Source: JACQFK01 sp036383955
GTDB lineage: Bacteria; Planctomycetota; MHYJ01; JACPRB01
DNA: 64,000 nucleotides
Direction of reading: 5' to 3'
NCBI GenBank assembly: GCA_036383955.1
Contig: DASVNH010000266.1
Span: 1-64,000, forward strand
The notes beneath the pieces are model-generated. The model made no database searches. It was given only the letters and a program-made list of their open reading frames with translations, and had not been told where the DNA came from. The first letter of the stretch is position 1, and every line of letters starts with the position of its first letter. This document shows positions 5,472 to 13,229 of the stretch, one piece after another. The translations under genes were made by a program, and so were the position numbers.

Positions 5472-7886
5472 ATGGAACCCGCGCGCGCGTCCTCGTCCCA
5501 CGCCATCTGGCGCCAGGCCGGCGGTCCCCTCGTCACCGTCGCCACCGCGCTGACGCTGGACCTTCTTTACCGCTACTTCCCCATCCCGGAGCCCACCGCC
5601 ATCGTCCTCTTCGCCGTCGTGGGCTCCGCCTTCTTCGGGGGCCTCCGCGCCGGTTTCGCCAGCGCCGCCATCGCCTGGATGTACTACGCCTGGCACTTCT
5701 CCATCCCCGGCTCGCCTTTCCGCTACGAGGCCGCCGACCTCCTCCGCATCGCCGTCCTCGCCGTCGTCACGCCCGCCATGGCCGCCCTCGTCGGCGTCCT
5801 CCACCGCCGCGGCACCCGCCAGGTCTCGCTCCGCCTCCAGGCCAGCGAAGAGCGCTTCAAGGCCTTCATGGACCGCACCCCCGCCGCCGCGTGGATGAAG
5901 GACGTCGACGGCCGCTACGTCTACGTCAACGTCCCCTTCACCGAGTCCTTCAACGTGCGCCTCGAGGACGCCGACGGCTCGTCGGTCTGGCCCGTCGAAA
6001 CCGCCCGCCAGCTGCACGCGAACGAGCGCGCCATCCTCGCCGACGGCAAGCCGCTCCAGCTCTACGCCGCCACGGGGTCGCCGGCCGACATCCGCCACTG
6101 GTGGATCCTCCAGTTCCCCGTCGAGACGGGCTCCCGCTTCACCGGCGGCCTCGCCATGGACATCTCCGAGCGCCGCCGCGCCGAGGAGGCCCTCCGCCAC
6201 AGCGAGGAGCGCTACGCCCTCGCCGCCCACAGCGCCAACGACGGCCTCTTCGACTGGGACTTCAAGTCCGGCGAGGTCTACTTCTCCGCCCGCTGGAAGA
6301 GCATGCTCGGCCACGAGGAGGACGAGATCGGCACCTCCCCCGACGAATGGTTCAAGCGCGTCCACCCCGAGGACCTGCCCCTCGTCAAGGAATCCGTCGA
6401 CGCCCACATCGAAGGCCGCGCCCCGAGCTTCGAGTGCGAGCACCGCATGCGCCACAAGGAGCGCGGCTACCGCTGGGTCCTCAGCCGCGGCCTCGCCGTC
6501 CGCAACGGCGACGACCGCCCCTACCGCATGGTCGGCGCCCAGGCCGACGTCACCGAGCGCAAGCTCGCCGAGGAGCGGCTCCGCCACGACGCCCTCCACG
6601 ACGCCCTCACCGGCCTCCCCAACCGCGTGCTCTTCCTCGACCGCCTCCGCCACCGCCTCGAGGTCGCCCGCCGCCGCAAGGACCCGCGCTTCGCCGTGTT
6701 CTTCCTCGACCTCGACCGCTTCAAGGTGGTCAACGACTCCCTGGGCCACCAGGCCGGCGACCAGCTCCTCGTGGAGGTGACCCAGCGCATCGAGACGACG
6801 CTCCGGCCGTCGGACACCATCGCCCGCCTGGGCGGCGACGAATTCGCCGTGCTGCTGGAGGACGTCACCGACGCCGGGCAGGCCGCGCGCATCGCGGAGC
6901 GCGTCCTGGCCTCGCTGAAGGCGCCCTTCCGGATCCAGGACCAGGAGGTCGTCAGCGGCGCGTCGATCGGCATCGCCCTGTCGGAGACGAACTACGAGAA
7001 GGCGGAGGACGTCCTCCGCGACGCCGACACGGCGATGTACCGGGCGAAGAGCCAGGGCCGCGGGCGCCACGAGGTCTTCGACGGGGCGATGCACAAGCAG
7101 GCGCTGCAGGAGCTGCAGCTGGAGTCGGAGCTGCGGCGCGCGATCGAGCGGAACGAGCTGCTCGCGTACTACATGCCGATCGTCAACCTGGAGAGCGGCC
7201 GGGTGGAGGGCTTCGAGGCGCTGGTGCGCTGGAAGCATCCGGAGAAGGGGCTGATCCCGCCGGCCCACTTCATCCCGGTGGCGGAAGTGGCGGGGCTGGT
7301 GATCGAGATCGACCGCTGGGTGATGCGCGAGGCCTGCCGGCAGCTGAAGAAATGGCACGACCAGTTCCAGCGGCCGGAGCTCGTGGTGAGCGTCAACCTG
7401 TCCGGCAAGCAGTTCCGCCATCCCGATCTGCCGGACGTGATCGGCAAGGCGGTCAACGACGCGGGGCTGTCGAAGGGCAGCCTGGCCGTCGAGATCACCG
7501 AGAGCGTCCTGATCGACTCCGCGGAGGAGGCGACCCGGCTCCTCGCGAAGATCCGGGAGTTCGGCGTCCGGACCTACCTGGACGACTTCGGGACGGGCTA
7601 CTCGTCGCTGAGCTACCTGCAGCGCTTCCCGATCGACGCGGTGAAGATCGACCGGTCGTTCGTCTCGCGCATGAGCGGGCGCAAGGAAGGCCGGGAGATC
7701 GTGCGGGCGATCATCGTGCTCTCGCAGAGCCTCGGGCTGCTCACCGTCGCGGAAGGCGTGGAGAAGGCCAGCCACCTGGCCCTGCTGCGCGAGCTCAAGT
7801 GCACCTACGCCCAGGGCAGCCTCTTCGCCATGCCCCTCCCCGTCGAGGAGGCCGAGGCGATGCTGTCGGGCGAGCCCCGCTGGTAA
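5472..7886 (+). CDS. Membrane PAS-PAS-GGDEF-EAL cyclic-di-GMP protein
   Basis: This 804-residue protein has about four N-terminal membrane helices (residues 14-110), a first PAS domain (about 120-235), a PAS_3-type domain (about 238-365, ending GAQADVTERK), a GGDEF domain with intact GGDEF at 454-458, and an EAL domain with intact EAL at 582-584, ITESVLID and DDFGTGYSS. GGDEF domains make cyclic di-GMP and EAL domains hydrolyse it; both active signatures are present, so it may be bifunctional. The PAS domains probably sense a ligand or redox state. Start 5472 fits the TATAAT at 5452; ATG 5460 is the alternative and adds four residues. It converges with a methyltransferase gene across a long inverted repeat. 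Confidence 0.95.
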   Translation: MEPARASSSHAIWRQAGGPLVTVATALTLDLLYRYFPIPEPTAIVLFAVVGSAFFGGLRAGFASAAIAWMYYAWHFSIPGSPFRYEAADLLRIAVLAVVTPAMAALVGVLHRRGTRQVSLRLQASEERFKAFMDRTPAAAWMKDVDGRYVYVNVPFTESFNVRLEDADGSSVWPVETARQLHANERAILADGKPLQLYAATGSPADIRHWWILQFPVETGSRFTGGLAMDISERRRAEEALRHSEERYALAAHSANDGLFDWDFKSGEVYFSARWKSMLGHEEDEIGTSPDEWFKRVHPEDLPLVKESVDAHIEGRAPSFECEHRMRHKERGYRWVLSRGLAVRNGDDRPYRMVGAQADVTERKLAEERLRHDALHDALTGLPNRVLFLDRLRHRLEVARRRKDPRFAVFFLDLDRFKVVNDSLGHQAGDQLLVEVTQRIETTLRPSDTIARLGGDEFAVLLEDVTDAGQAARIAERVLASLKAPFRIQDQEVVSGASIGIALSETNYEKAEDVLRDADTAMYRAKSQGRGRHEVFDGAMHKQALQELQLESELRRAIERNELLAYYMPIVNLESGRVEGFEALVRWKHPEKGLIPPAHFIPVAEVAGLVIEIDRWVMREACRQLKKWHDQFQRPELVVSVNLSGKQFRHPDLPDVIGKAVNDAGLSKGSLAVEITESVLIDSAEEATRLLAKIREFGVRTYLDDFGTGYSSLSYLQRFPIDAVKIDRSFVSRMSGRKEGREIVRAIIVLSQSLGLLTVAEGVEKASHLALLRELKCTYAQGSLFAMPLPVEEAEAMLSGEPRW

Positions 7887-7890
7887 CGAG

Positions 7891-7973
7891 AATCAAGAAT
7901 CACGAATCAAGAATCACGGGGCGATCCCCCCTTCCCCCCGGGGGGGGACGTGCTTGATTCGTGATTCTTGATT
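7891..7973. terminator. Long inverted repeat between convergent genes
   Basis: Two perfectly complementary 21-nt arms (7891-7911 and 7953-7973) are built from tandem copies of the words AATCAAGAATCACG and its complement. A G/C-rich middle (7920-7949) holds an inner CCCCCC/GGGGGG stem. It fills the gap between the GGDEF/EAL gene and the methyltransferase gene and probably terminates both transcripts. Confidence 0.75.
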
Positions 7974-7986
7974 CTTGATTCCGGGT

Positions 7987-8673
7987 TCACTTCTTCTCGC
8001 AGAGGATGATGTGCTGGCGCGGGAGCGTCCCCACCGTCTTCACCCATTCGAGGCCCGCCACCGCCATCTCCTTCCGGACCTGCGCTTCCGTCATCTTGTG
8101 GACTTCCTTGATCGGCACCCGCGGATCCTCCTTGCGGTACTCCACCAGCGCCACCCGGCCGCCCGGCTTGAGCGACTTGCGGATCGCCAGCATCATCTCG
8201 TAGGGATGGTCGAACTCGTGGTAGACGTCCACCATCAGCACCAGGTCGACCTTGCCCTCGGGCAGCTTGGGATCCTTCTCTTCCCCGAGGACGCCTTCGA
8301 CGTTCTTCACGCCGAGCTTCCCGGCCTTCGCCTTCAGCTTCTCGAGCATCTCCGGCTGGATGTCCACCCCCAGCACCTTCCCCGTCTCCCCCACCTTCGG
8401 CGCCATGCGGAACGCGAAATAGCCGGTGCCGACGCCGACGTCCGCCACCGTCATCCCCGGCTTCAGGTCGAGCGCCGCGATCACCGCCGACGGCGCCTCC
8501 TCCTCCTCGCGCTCCGGCCGCTCCAGCCACGCCGCCGCCTGGTGCCCCATGACGTGCGCGATCTCGCGGCCCATGTAGAACTTGCCGATCCCGTTGGGAT
8601 CGTGCGGAGTCCGCGTCTCGTAGCCCGGATGCGGGTCCTGCGTCAACAGGAGGAGCGCCGCGATGAGTCTCAT
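7987..8673 (-). CDS. Exported class I SAM-dependent methyltransferase
   Basis: The 228-residue protein carries a short hydrophobic N-terminus (MRLIAALLLL, probable signal) and a Rossmann-type methyltransferase domain with motif I VADVGVGTGYFAFRMA, an acidic motif II (GVDIQPEM), and a motif IV-like DLVLMVDVYHEF. Small exported methyltransferases of this type occur widely in planctomycetes and related bacteria; the substrate is not known. An export signal on a SAM enzyme is odd because SAM is cytoplasmic; the hydrophobic segment may instead be a membrane anchor. It diverges from the Dabb gene and converges with the GGDEF/EAL gene. Confidence 0.85.
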   Translation of the reverse strand: MRLIAALLLLTQDPHPGYETRTPHDPNGIGKFYMGREIAHVMGHQAAAWLERPEREEEEAPSAVIAALDLKPGMTVADVGVGTGYFAFRMAPKVGETGKVLGVDIQPEMLEKLKAKAGKLGVKNVEGVLGEEKDPKLPEGKVDLVLMVDVYHEFDHPYEMMLAIRKSLKPGGRVALVEYRKEDPRVPIKEVHKMTEAQVRKEMAVAGLEWVKTVGTLPRQHIILCEKK

Positions 8674-8684
8674 CTTCGTATCTG

Positions 8685-8713
8685 TTGTCCCTCGCCGGGA
8701 CTTCCGGTAATGT
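8685..8713 (+). promoter_or_regulatory. Promoter of the Dabb gene giving a leaderless mRNA
   Basis: -35 TTGTCC (8685-8690), a 17-nt spacer, and -10 TAATGT (8708-8713). ATG 8721 follows 7 nt after the -10 box, the expected transcription start, and there is no ribosome site. This is the best-formed leaderless promoter in the window. Confidence 0.65.
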
Positions 8714-8720
8714 ACCGCCC

Positions 8721-9020
8721 ATGCTCATCCATACCGTCTTTTTCTGGCTCCGGAAGTCGGCGCCCAAGTCCGCCCGCGCCGCCCTCGTCAAGGACTGCCT
8801 CAAGTACCTCAACACCCCGACCGTCCGGCACCTCTGGGCCGGCCCGCCCGCCGCCACCGCCGAGCGGCCCGTCATCGACGCCACGTACGACGTCGGGCTC
8901 ACCGTGGTCTTCGACGACATCAAGGGCCACGACGCCTACCAGGAGCACCCCGACCACCTCAAGTTCATCGCGCGCAACAAGAAGCACTGGCAGAAGGTCG
9001 CGGTCTACGACGTCCGATGA
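8721..9020 (+). CDS. Dabb (stress-responsive alpha/beta barrel) protein
   Basis: The 99-residue product is a single Dabb-type ferredoxin-fold domain, recognised by the start MLIHTVFFWLRKSAP, the central LTVVFDDIKGHDAYQEHPDHLKF and the final VAVYDVR strand. Such proteins form dimeric barrels; roles range from stress response to small-molecule binding. The start at 8721 is preferred over an upstream in-frame ATG at 8685 because the family begins exactly here and the -10 box lies 7 nt before it. The stop overlaps the start of the next gene by 4 nt (ATGA), so the two are cotranscribed. Confidence 0.88.
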   Translation: MLIHTVFFWLRKSAPKSARAALVKDCLKYLNTPTVRHLWAGPPAATAERPVIDATYDVGLTVVFDDIKGHDAYQEHPDHLKFIARNKKHWQKVAVYDVR

Positions 9021-9202
9021 GCCCGCGGCACGAAGAGCGCTCCATCTGCAAGGCCTGCAAGAAGGCGGTCGACTGGGACAACATCGTCCGCCTTGACCGC
9101 GAGATCCAGCCCCGCGTCTTCGAGCGCGCCTACGTCTGCCCCCACTGCCGCGCCGTGCTCGAGTTCGGCTCCTGGCAGACCGGCATCTCCCGCAAAGACT
9201 GA
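9017..9202 (+). CDS. Small zinc-ribbon protein
   Basis: This 61-residue protein contains two cysteine pairs, CKAC (11-14) and CPHC (41-44), spaced like a zinc ribbon, and little else. The family was not recognised; small ribbons often bind nucleic acid or mediate protein contacts. It overlaps the Dabb gene by 4 nt, indicating translational coupling. The next gene starts 30 nt downstream behind its own TATACT box. Confidence 0.75.
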   Translation: MSPRHEERSICKACKKAVDWDNIVRLDREIQPRVFERAYVCPHCRAVLEFGSWQTGISRKD

Positions 9203-9212
9203 TATCGGGGGG

Positions 9213-9218
9213 TATACT
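9213..9218 (+). promoter_or_regulatory. -10 box of the second GGDEF/EAL gene
   Basis: TATACT (9213-9218) lies 13 nt before ATG 9232, predicting a leader of only about 6-7 nt. No ribosome site is visible and the -35 region is poorly conserved. Confidence 0.5.
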
Positions 9219-9231
9219 CCTACCACCCCGG

Positions 9232-11826
9232 ATGGAACCCGACAGCGAACCGTTCCGGGTCCGGATCGCGCGTCCGGACCCCGTCGTCCACGCCACCCTC
9301 GCCGCCGTGCGCGACCGCCTCCGCCTCGACCTCGTGTCCGCGTCCCCGGCGGACGTCGTCCTCCTCCATCTCGCCAGCGCCGCCGGGCTCGACGAGATCG
9401 ACCGCCTCCTCGAGGAGGAGCCGGACGTCCCCGTCATCGTGCTCGCCGCGCCGGACGCCCCCGGGCTCTTCGACGCGGCCCTGCGCCGGGGGGCGACGGA
9501 CGTCGTCAGCACCGAACGCCCCGACCCGCTCACCCTGGGCCGCTCGGTCCGCTACGCGGGGGAGCGGCGCCGCACCCGCCGCGCCCTCCGCAAGAAGACC
9601 GAGGAAGCCCACCGCCTGCGGGAGGCCCTCGTCGAGATCGCGAAGACGGACGTCGCCGACGAAGACCTCGCCTTCCGCCGCCTGGCGCGGGCGTCGTCGC
9701 GCGCGCTGGGCGTCGACCGCGTGAGCGTCTGGCTCTTCAACGAGGACCACACCGAGATCGTCTGCCGGGCGCTGTACCGCCGGGCCGACGACGCCTACGA
9801 ATCCGGCCAGCGCCTGCGCTCGATCGACTACCCGGCGTACTTCGAGGCCCTGGCCGAGAGCCGCGCGGTGCCGGCCTCCGACGCCCGGAGCGACCCGCGC
9901 ACCGCGGAGTTCGCGGAAGGCTACCTGCGGCCCCACGGGATCGTGTCGATGCTCGACGTCCCGGTGCGCGCGAGCGGGCGGCTCTTCGGCGTGGTCTGCC
10001 ACGAGCACGGCGGCGGGCGGCGCGCCTGGACGCTGGAGGAGCAGGAGTTCGCCTCCTCGATCGCCGACCACGCCGCCCTCGCGATCGAGGACGCCGAGCG
10101 GCGCCGGGCCGAGGAGGCCCTCCGCGACGAGCGGAACTTCTGCTCGGCGGTGCTCGACACGGCCGCCACCCTCGTCGCGGTGCTGGACCCCGCCGGCCGC
10201 GTCGTGCGCGTCAACCGCGCCTTCTGCCGCCTCATGGGCCACACGCCCGAGCAGGCCGCCGGCCGCTCCTTCACCGACCTCGTCTTCTCGCCCGCGGACG
10301 CCGACGGGGTCCGCGCGGCGCTGGAGTCCCCGCCGCCGGCGGAGGCCGTCGGCGAGCACGAGCACGCCTGGATCACCCGCCGCGGCACGCGCCCGCGGGT
10401 CGCCTGGACGCTCGCCGCCCTGCGCGGGAGCGACGGCGCGGTGAAGCACCTGGTGGTGACGGGCGTCGACATCACCGAGCGCAAGGCGCTCGAGGAGCAG
10501 CTGATCCACGACGCCTTCCACGACTCCCTGAGCGGCCTGCCCAACCGCTCGCTGTTCCTGGACCGGCTCGCCCACGCCATCCGGCAGGCCAAGCGCCGCC
10601 CCGACCGCCGCTTCGCCGTGCTCTTCATGGACCTCGACCGCTTCAAGATCCTCAACGACTCGCTCGGCCACCTGTCGGGCGACCGCCTGCTCGTCGAGGT
10701 GGGCAAGCGCGTGGCCTCCGTCATCCGCCCCGGCGACACGGTCTCGCGTTTCGGCGGGGACGAGTTCACGCTGCTGCTCGACGACGTCCGCGCCGAGAGC
10801 GACGCGATCCAGGTCGCCGAGCGCGTGCAGAAGAGCCTCGAGACGGCCGTGCGCATCGAGGGCCACGACGTCGTGACGTCGATCAGCATCGGCATCGCGC
10901 TCGGCGGGGCGGAGTACGCGCGCGCGGAGGAGGTCCTGCGCGACGCCGACCTGGCGATGTACCAGGCCAAGAGCAAGGGCGGCGCCCGGCACGAGACCTT
11001 CAACCCGTCGATGCACGCCAGCGCGCTGTCCCGCCTGCGCATCGAGACGGAGCTGCGCCACGCGATCGAGCGCGGCGAGATCGTGATCTACTACCAGCCG
11101 GTCATCGATTTCAGCGACGGCCGGATCGCGGGCTTCGAGGCCCTGGCGCGCTGGAGCTCCCCGACCCGCGGGCTCGTCCCGCCCTCCGAATTCATCCGGC
11201 TCGCGGAGGACGCGGGCCTGATCATCCCGCTCGACCGCGTGGTGCTGCGCGGCGCCTGCCGGCAGCTGCGCCGCTGGCGCGAGCGCTTCCCCCGGCTGCG
11301 CCCGCTCAGCGTGGGCGTCAACCTCTCCGGCCGCCAGTTCGTGCAGCGCGACCTCGTCGAGCACGTCCGCGACGTCATCCGCGAGAACGGCCTCGAGCCC
11401 GGCTGCCTGAACCTGGAGATCACCGAGAGCGTGCTGCTCGACGGCTCCCCCCAGGTCGCCGAGGCCCTCCAGGCCCTCCACGACGCGGGCGCCCGGATCA
11501 GCCTCGACGACTTCGGCACCGGCTATTCCTCGCTGTCGTACCTGCACCGGTTTCCGATCGACGTCCTGAAGATCGACCGCTCGTTCGTCTCGTCGATGCG
11601 GGCGGGCGGCGAGGGCGAGGAGATCGTGCGGACCATCCTGACGCTCGCGCAGGGGCTGGACCTGCAGGTGGTGGCGGAGGGCGTCGAGACCCGCGAGCAG
11701 GCCGACGCGCTGAAGCGCCTGCGCTGCGACTACGCGCAGGGCTACCTGTTCAGCCGGCCGGTCACGGCCGAGACCGCCGAGACGCTGCTCGAGAAGGAGC
11801 TCGACTCCCGCCCGGTCAACGCCTGA
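9232..11826 (+). CDS. Receiver-like-GAF-PAS-GGDEF-EAL cyclic-di-GMP protein
   Basis: The 864-residue soluble protein has an N-terminal receiver-like fold (about 1-115) that lacks the usual paired acidic residues at its start, then a GAF domain (about 130-295), a PAS domain (about 305-415, ending VDITERK), GGDEF with intact motif at 508-512, and EAL with intact motif at 636-638 plus ITESVLLD and DDFGTGYSS. It is therefore a potential dual diguanylate cyclase/phosphodiesterase whose balance is set by GAF and PAS inputs. It converges with a separate receiver gene across a 7-bp hairpin and lies 1.3 kb from another GGDEF/EAL gene, suggesting a local cyclic-di-GMP module. Confidence 0.95.
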   Translation: MEPDSEPFRVRIARPDPVVHATLAAVRDRLRLDLVSASPADVVLLHLASAAGLDEIDRLLEEEPDVPVIVLAAPDAPGLFDAALRRGATDVVSTERPDPLTLGRSVRYAGERRRTRRALRKKTEEAHRLREALVEIAKTDVADEDLAFRRLARASSRALGVDRVSVWLFNEDHTEIVCRALYRRADDAYESGQRLRSIDYPAYFEALAESRAVPASDARSDPRTAEFAEGYLRPHGIVSMLDVPVRASGRLFGVVCHEHGGGRRAWTLEEQEFASSIADHAALAIEDAERRRAEEALRDERNFCSAVLDTAATLVAVLDPAGRVVRVNRAFCRLMGHTPEQAAGRSFTDLVFSPADADGVRAALESPPPAEAVGEHEHAWITRRGTRPRVAWTLAALRGSDGAVKHLVVTGVDITERKALEEQLIHDAFHDSLSGLPNRSLFLDRLAHAIRQAKRRPDRRFAVLFMDLDRFKILNDSLGHLSGDRLLVEVGKRVASVIRPGDTVSRFGGDEFTLLLDDVRAESDAIQVAERVQKSLETAVRIEGHDVVTSISIGIALGGAEYARAEEVLRDADLAMYQAKSKGGARHETFNPSMHASALSRLRIETELRHAIERGEIVIYYQPVIDFSDGRIAGFEALARWSSPTRGLVPPSEFIRLAEDAGLIIPLDRVVLRGACRQLRRWRERFPRLRPLSVGVNLSGRQFVQRDLVEHVRDVIRENGLEPGCLNLEITESVLLDGSPQVAEALQALHDAGARISLDDFGTGYSSLSYLHRFPIDVLKIDRSFVSSMRAGGEGEEIVRTILTLAQGLDLQVVAEGVETREQADALKRLRCDYAQGYLFSRPVTAETAETLLEKELDSRPVNA

Positions 11827-11840
11827 CGGCCCCGGCCGTC
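11825..11840. terminator. Short hairpin at the convergent GGDEF/EAL and receiver gene ends
   Basis: GACGGCC and GGCCGTC (11825-11831, 11834-11840) form a perfect 7-bp stem with a 2-nt centre. The left arm overlaps the TGA of the GGDEF/EAL gene, and the receiver gene stop follows 6 nt later on the other strand. Confidence 0.5.
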
Positions 11841-11845
11841 GGCGC

Positions 11846-12250
11846 CTAGGTCTCCAGCTCCGCCGGCGCTTCCATCCGCAGCAGGCGGCGCAGGAGGTCC
11901 TTCAGCGCGGCGTCGTCCCAGGGCTTCCGGACCAGCTTCTGGATGCTCTCGAGCTTCTTGCGCCGCAGGATCCCCGTCAGGTCCGACTGGCCGGTGATCA
12001 TGATGCGGACGGTCGACGGCGAGCAGTTCCGGACGAGGTCGAGGAATTCCAGCCCCGTCACCACGGGCATGCGCTGGTCGGCGAGCACGATCCGCGCCTT
12101 CCGCAGCAGGACCCAGTCGAGGGCCTCGGACGCGTTCTCGGTCGCGAGGAACTCGAAGGGCTCGTGCCGGAACGTCCGGCGCAGCGCCGAAAGGATCGAG
12201 GGATCGTCGTCCACGCAGACGACGACGGGACGCTCTTCGGATTCGTTCAT
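11846..12250 (-). CDS. Stand-alone response-regulator receiver protein
   Basis: The 134-residue protein is a complete receiver domain with acidic cluster D14-D16, phosphoacceptor D58 in IVLADQRMP, a Thr/Ser switch in MITGQS and conserved K109 in LVRKPW. No output domain follows, so it must act through protein partners. The RKPW ending resembles receivers that pair with HD-GYP or GGDEF proteins, and the adjacent cyclic-di-GMP protein with a degenerate receiver is a candidate partner; that link is inference. The ribosome site is a GGGAGTCC-type sequence before the ATG. Confidence 0.9.
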   Translation of the reverse strand: MNESEERPVVVCVDDDPSILSALRRTFRHEPFEFLATENASEALDWVLLRKARIVLADQRMPVVTGLEFLDLVRNCSPSTVRIMITGQSDLTGILRRKKLESIQKLVRKPWDDAALKDLLRRLLRMEAPAELET

Positions 12251-12356
12251 GGAGGACTCCCTTCGAAGGTCGCGGATTCGACAGGGAACGACGGGGCGTC
12301 AGGAAGGTCGCGGCCCGGTCACGGGCTCAAGCGCGGTGACGCCGCAACTAGTTTAT

Positions 12357-12377
12357 CCCGGATTCGGCGATCCGGGC
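12357..12377. other. Hairpin upstream of the FGE-like gene
   Basis: CCCGGAT and ATCCGGG form a 7-bp stem around a TCGGCG loop, 11-12 nt before the ATG of the FGE-sulfatase-like gene. The 138-nt gap to the divergent receiver gene otherwise holds only weak promoter-like sequence. Function unknown; it could be a regulator site or leader structure. Confidence 0.35.
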
Positions 12378-12388
12378 GTAAGACAGGC

Positions 12389-13228
12389 ATGAAATCGATT
12401 CCGCTGCTGCTCGCGCTCGCGCTCGGCGGCGACGACCCGTGGAAGGTCTACGGGGCGTGGCCCTTCGACGCGGCCGAAGCGGCGCGGCGCCAGGCCGAGA
12501 CCGCGAAGGCGATGGGCGTCGCGGATCCGCTGAAGGTCGGCGCGCTGACGTTCCGGCTCGTCCCGGCGGGCGCGTTCGAGCTGGGCAGCCCCAAGAGCGA
12601 GCCGGGCCACGAGGGCGACGAGACGCTCAAGCCCGAGACGATCGCCGAGCCCTTCTACATGCTCGAGACCCAGCTGACCGTCGCGCACTACCGCGCGCTC
12701 ATGAAGGCCGATCCGCCGGAGACGGGCGCCGATCCGGCGCTGCCCGCCGCCCTGCCCTATCGCGACGTCATGGACCAGGTGCTGCCCGCGCTCGCGAAAG
12801 CCGCGCCCCAGGGATGGAAGCCGATCCTGCCCGACCGCGCGCGCCTGGAGTACGCGGCCCGGGCGGGAGTCGCCACCATGAACCCGGGAGGCGCCGCCGA
12901 GGCCGACGCGGACGCCTACGCCTGGACCCAAGCGAACTCCGAGAATCGGATGCGGCCGGTGGCGCAAAAGAAACCGAACGCCTGGGGCCTCTACGACGTC
13001 ATCGGCAACCGCTGGCACTGGGTCTGGGTGGGCCCGACCGGCGGGTACGGCGACCTCTCGACGTCCAACCACCTCGTCTACGGCGGCTCGTACCACACGC
13101 CGCCGAGCGGCAACGGCGCGCGGCTGGCGAACATCATGGTCAGCGGCAAGCCGGAGGGCGCCCGCTTCGCCCTCATCCGCGAGAGCGCCCCGCTCCCCAA
13201 GGGCCACCCGGACACCGCGCGGAAGTGA
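12389..13228 (+). CDS. Secreted FGE-sulfatase (SUMF1)-domain protein
   Basis: The 279-residue product has a short signal peptide (MKSIPLLLALALGG) and a formylglycine-generating-enzyme-like domain: LTFRLVPAGAFELGSP, then EPFYMLETQLTVAHYRALM, a central YAARAGV region, and WGLYDVIGNRWHWVW followed by YGGSYHT. True formylglycine-generating enzymes activate sulfatases; many secreted members lack activity and bind carbohydrate or act as lectin-like folds. The catalytic cysteines of genuine FGE were not seen, so a non-enzymatic or different role is likely. It converges with the dehydratase gene: the stops sit in TGACTCA with a one-base gap. Confidence 0.8.
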   Translation: MKSIPLLLALALGGDDPWKVYGAWPFDAAEAARRQAETAKAMGVADPLKVGALTFRLVPAGAFELGSPKSEPGHEGDETLKPETIAEPFYMLETQLTVAHYRALMKADPPETGADPALPAALPYRDVMDQVLPALAKAAPQGWKPILPDRARLEYAARAGVATMNPGGAAEADADAYAWTQANSENRMRPVAQKKPNAWGLYDVIGNRWHWVWVGPTGGYGDLSTSNHLVYGGSYHTPPSGNGARLANIMVSGKPEGARFALIRESAPLPKGHPDTARK

Positions 13229-13229
13229 C

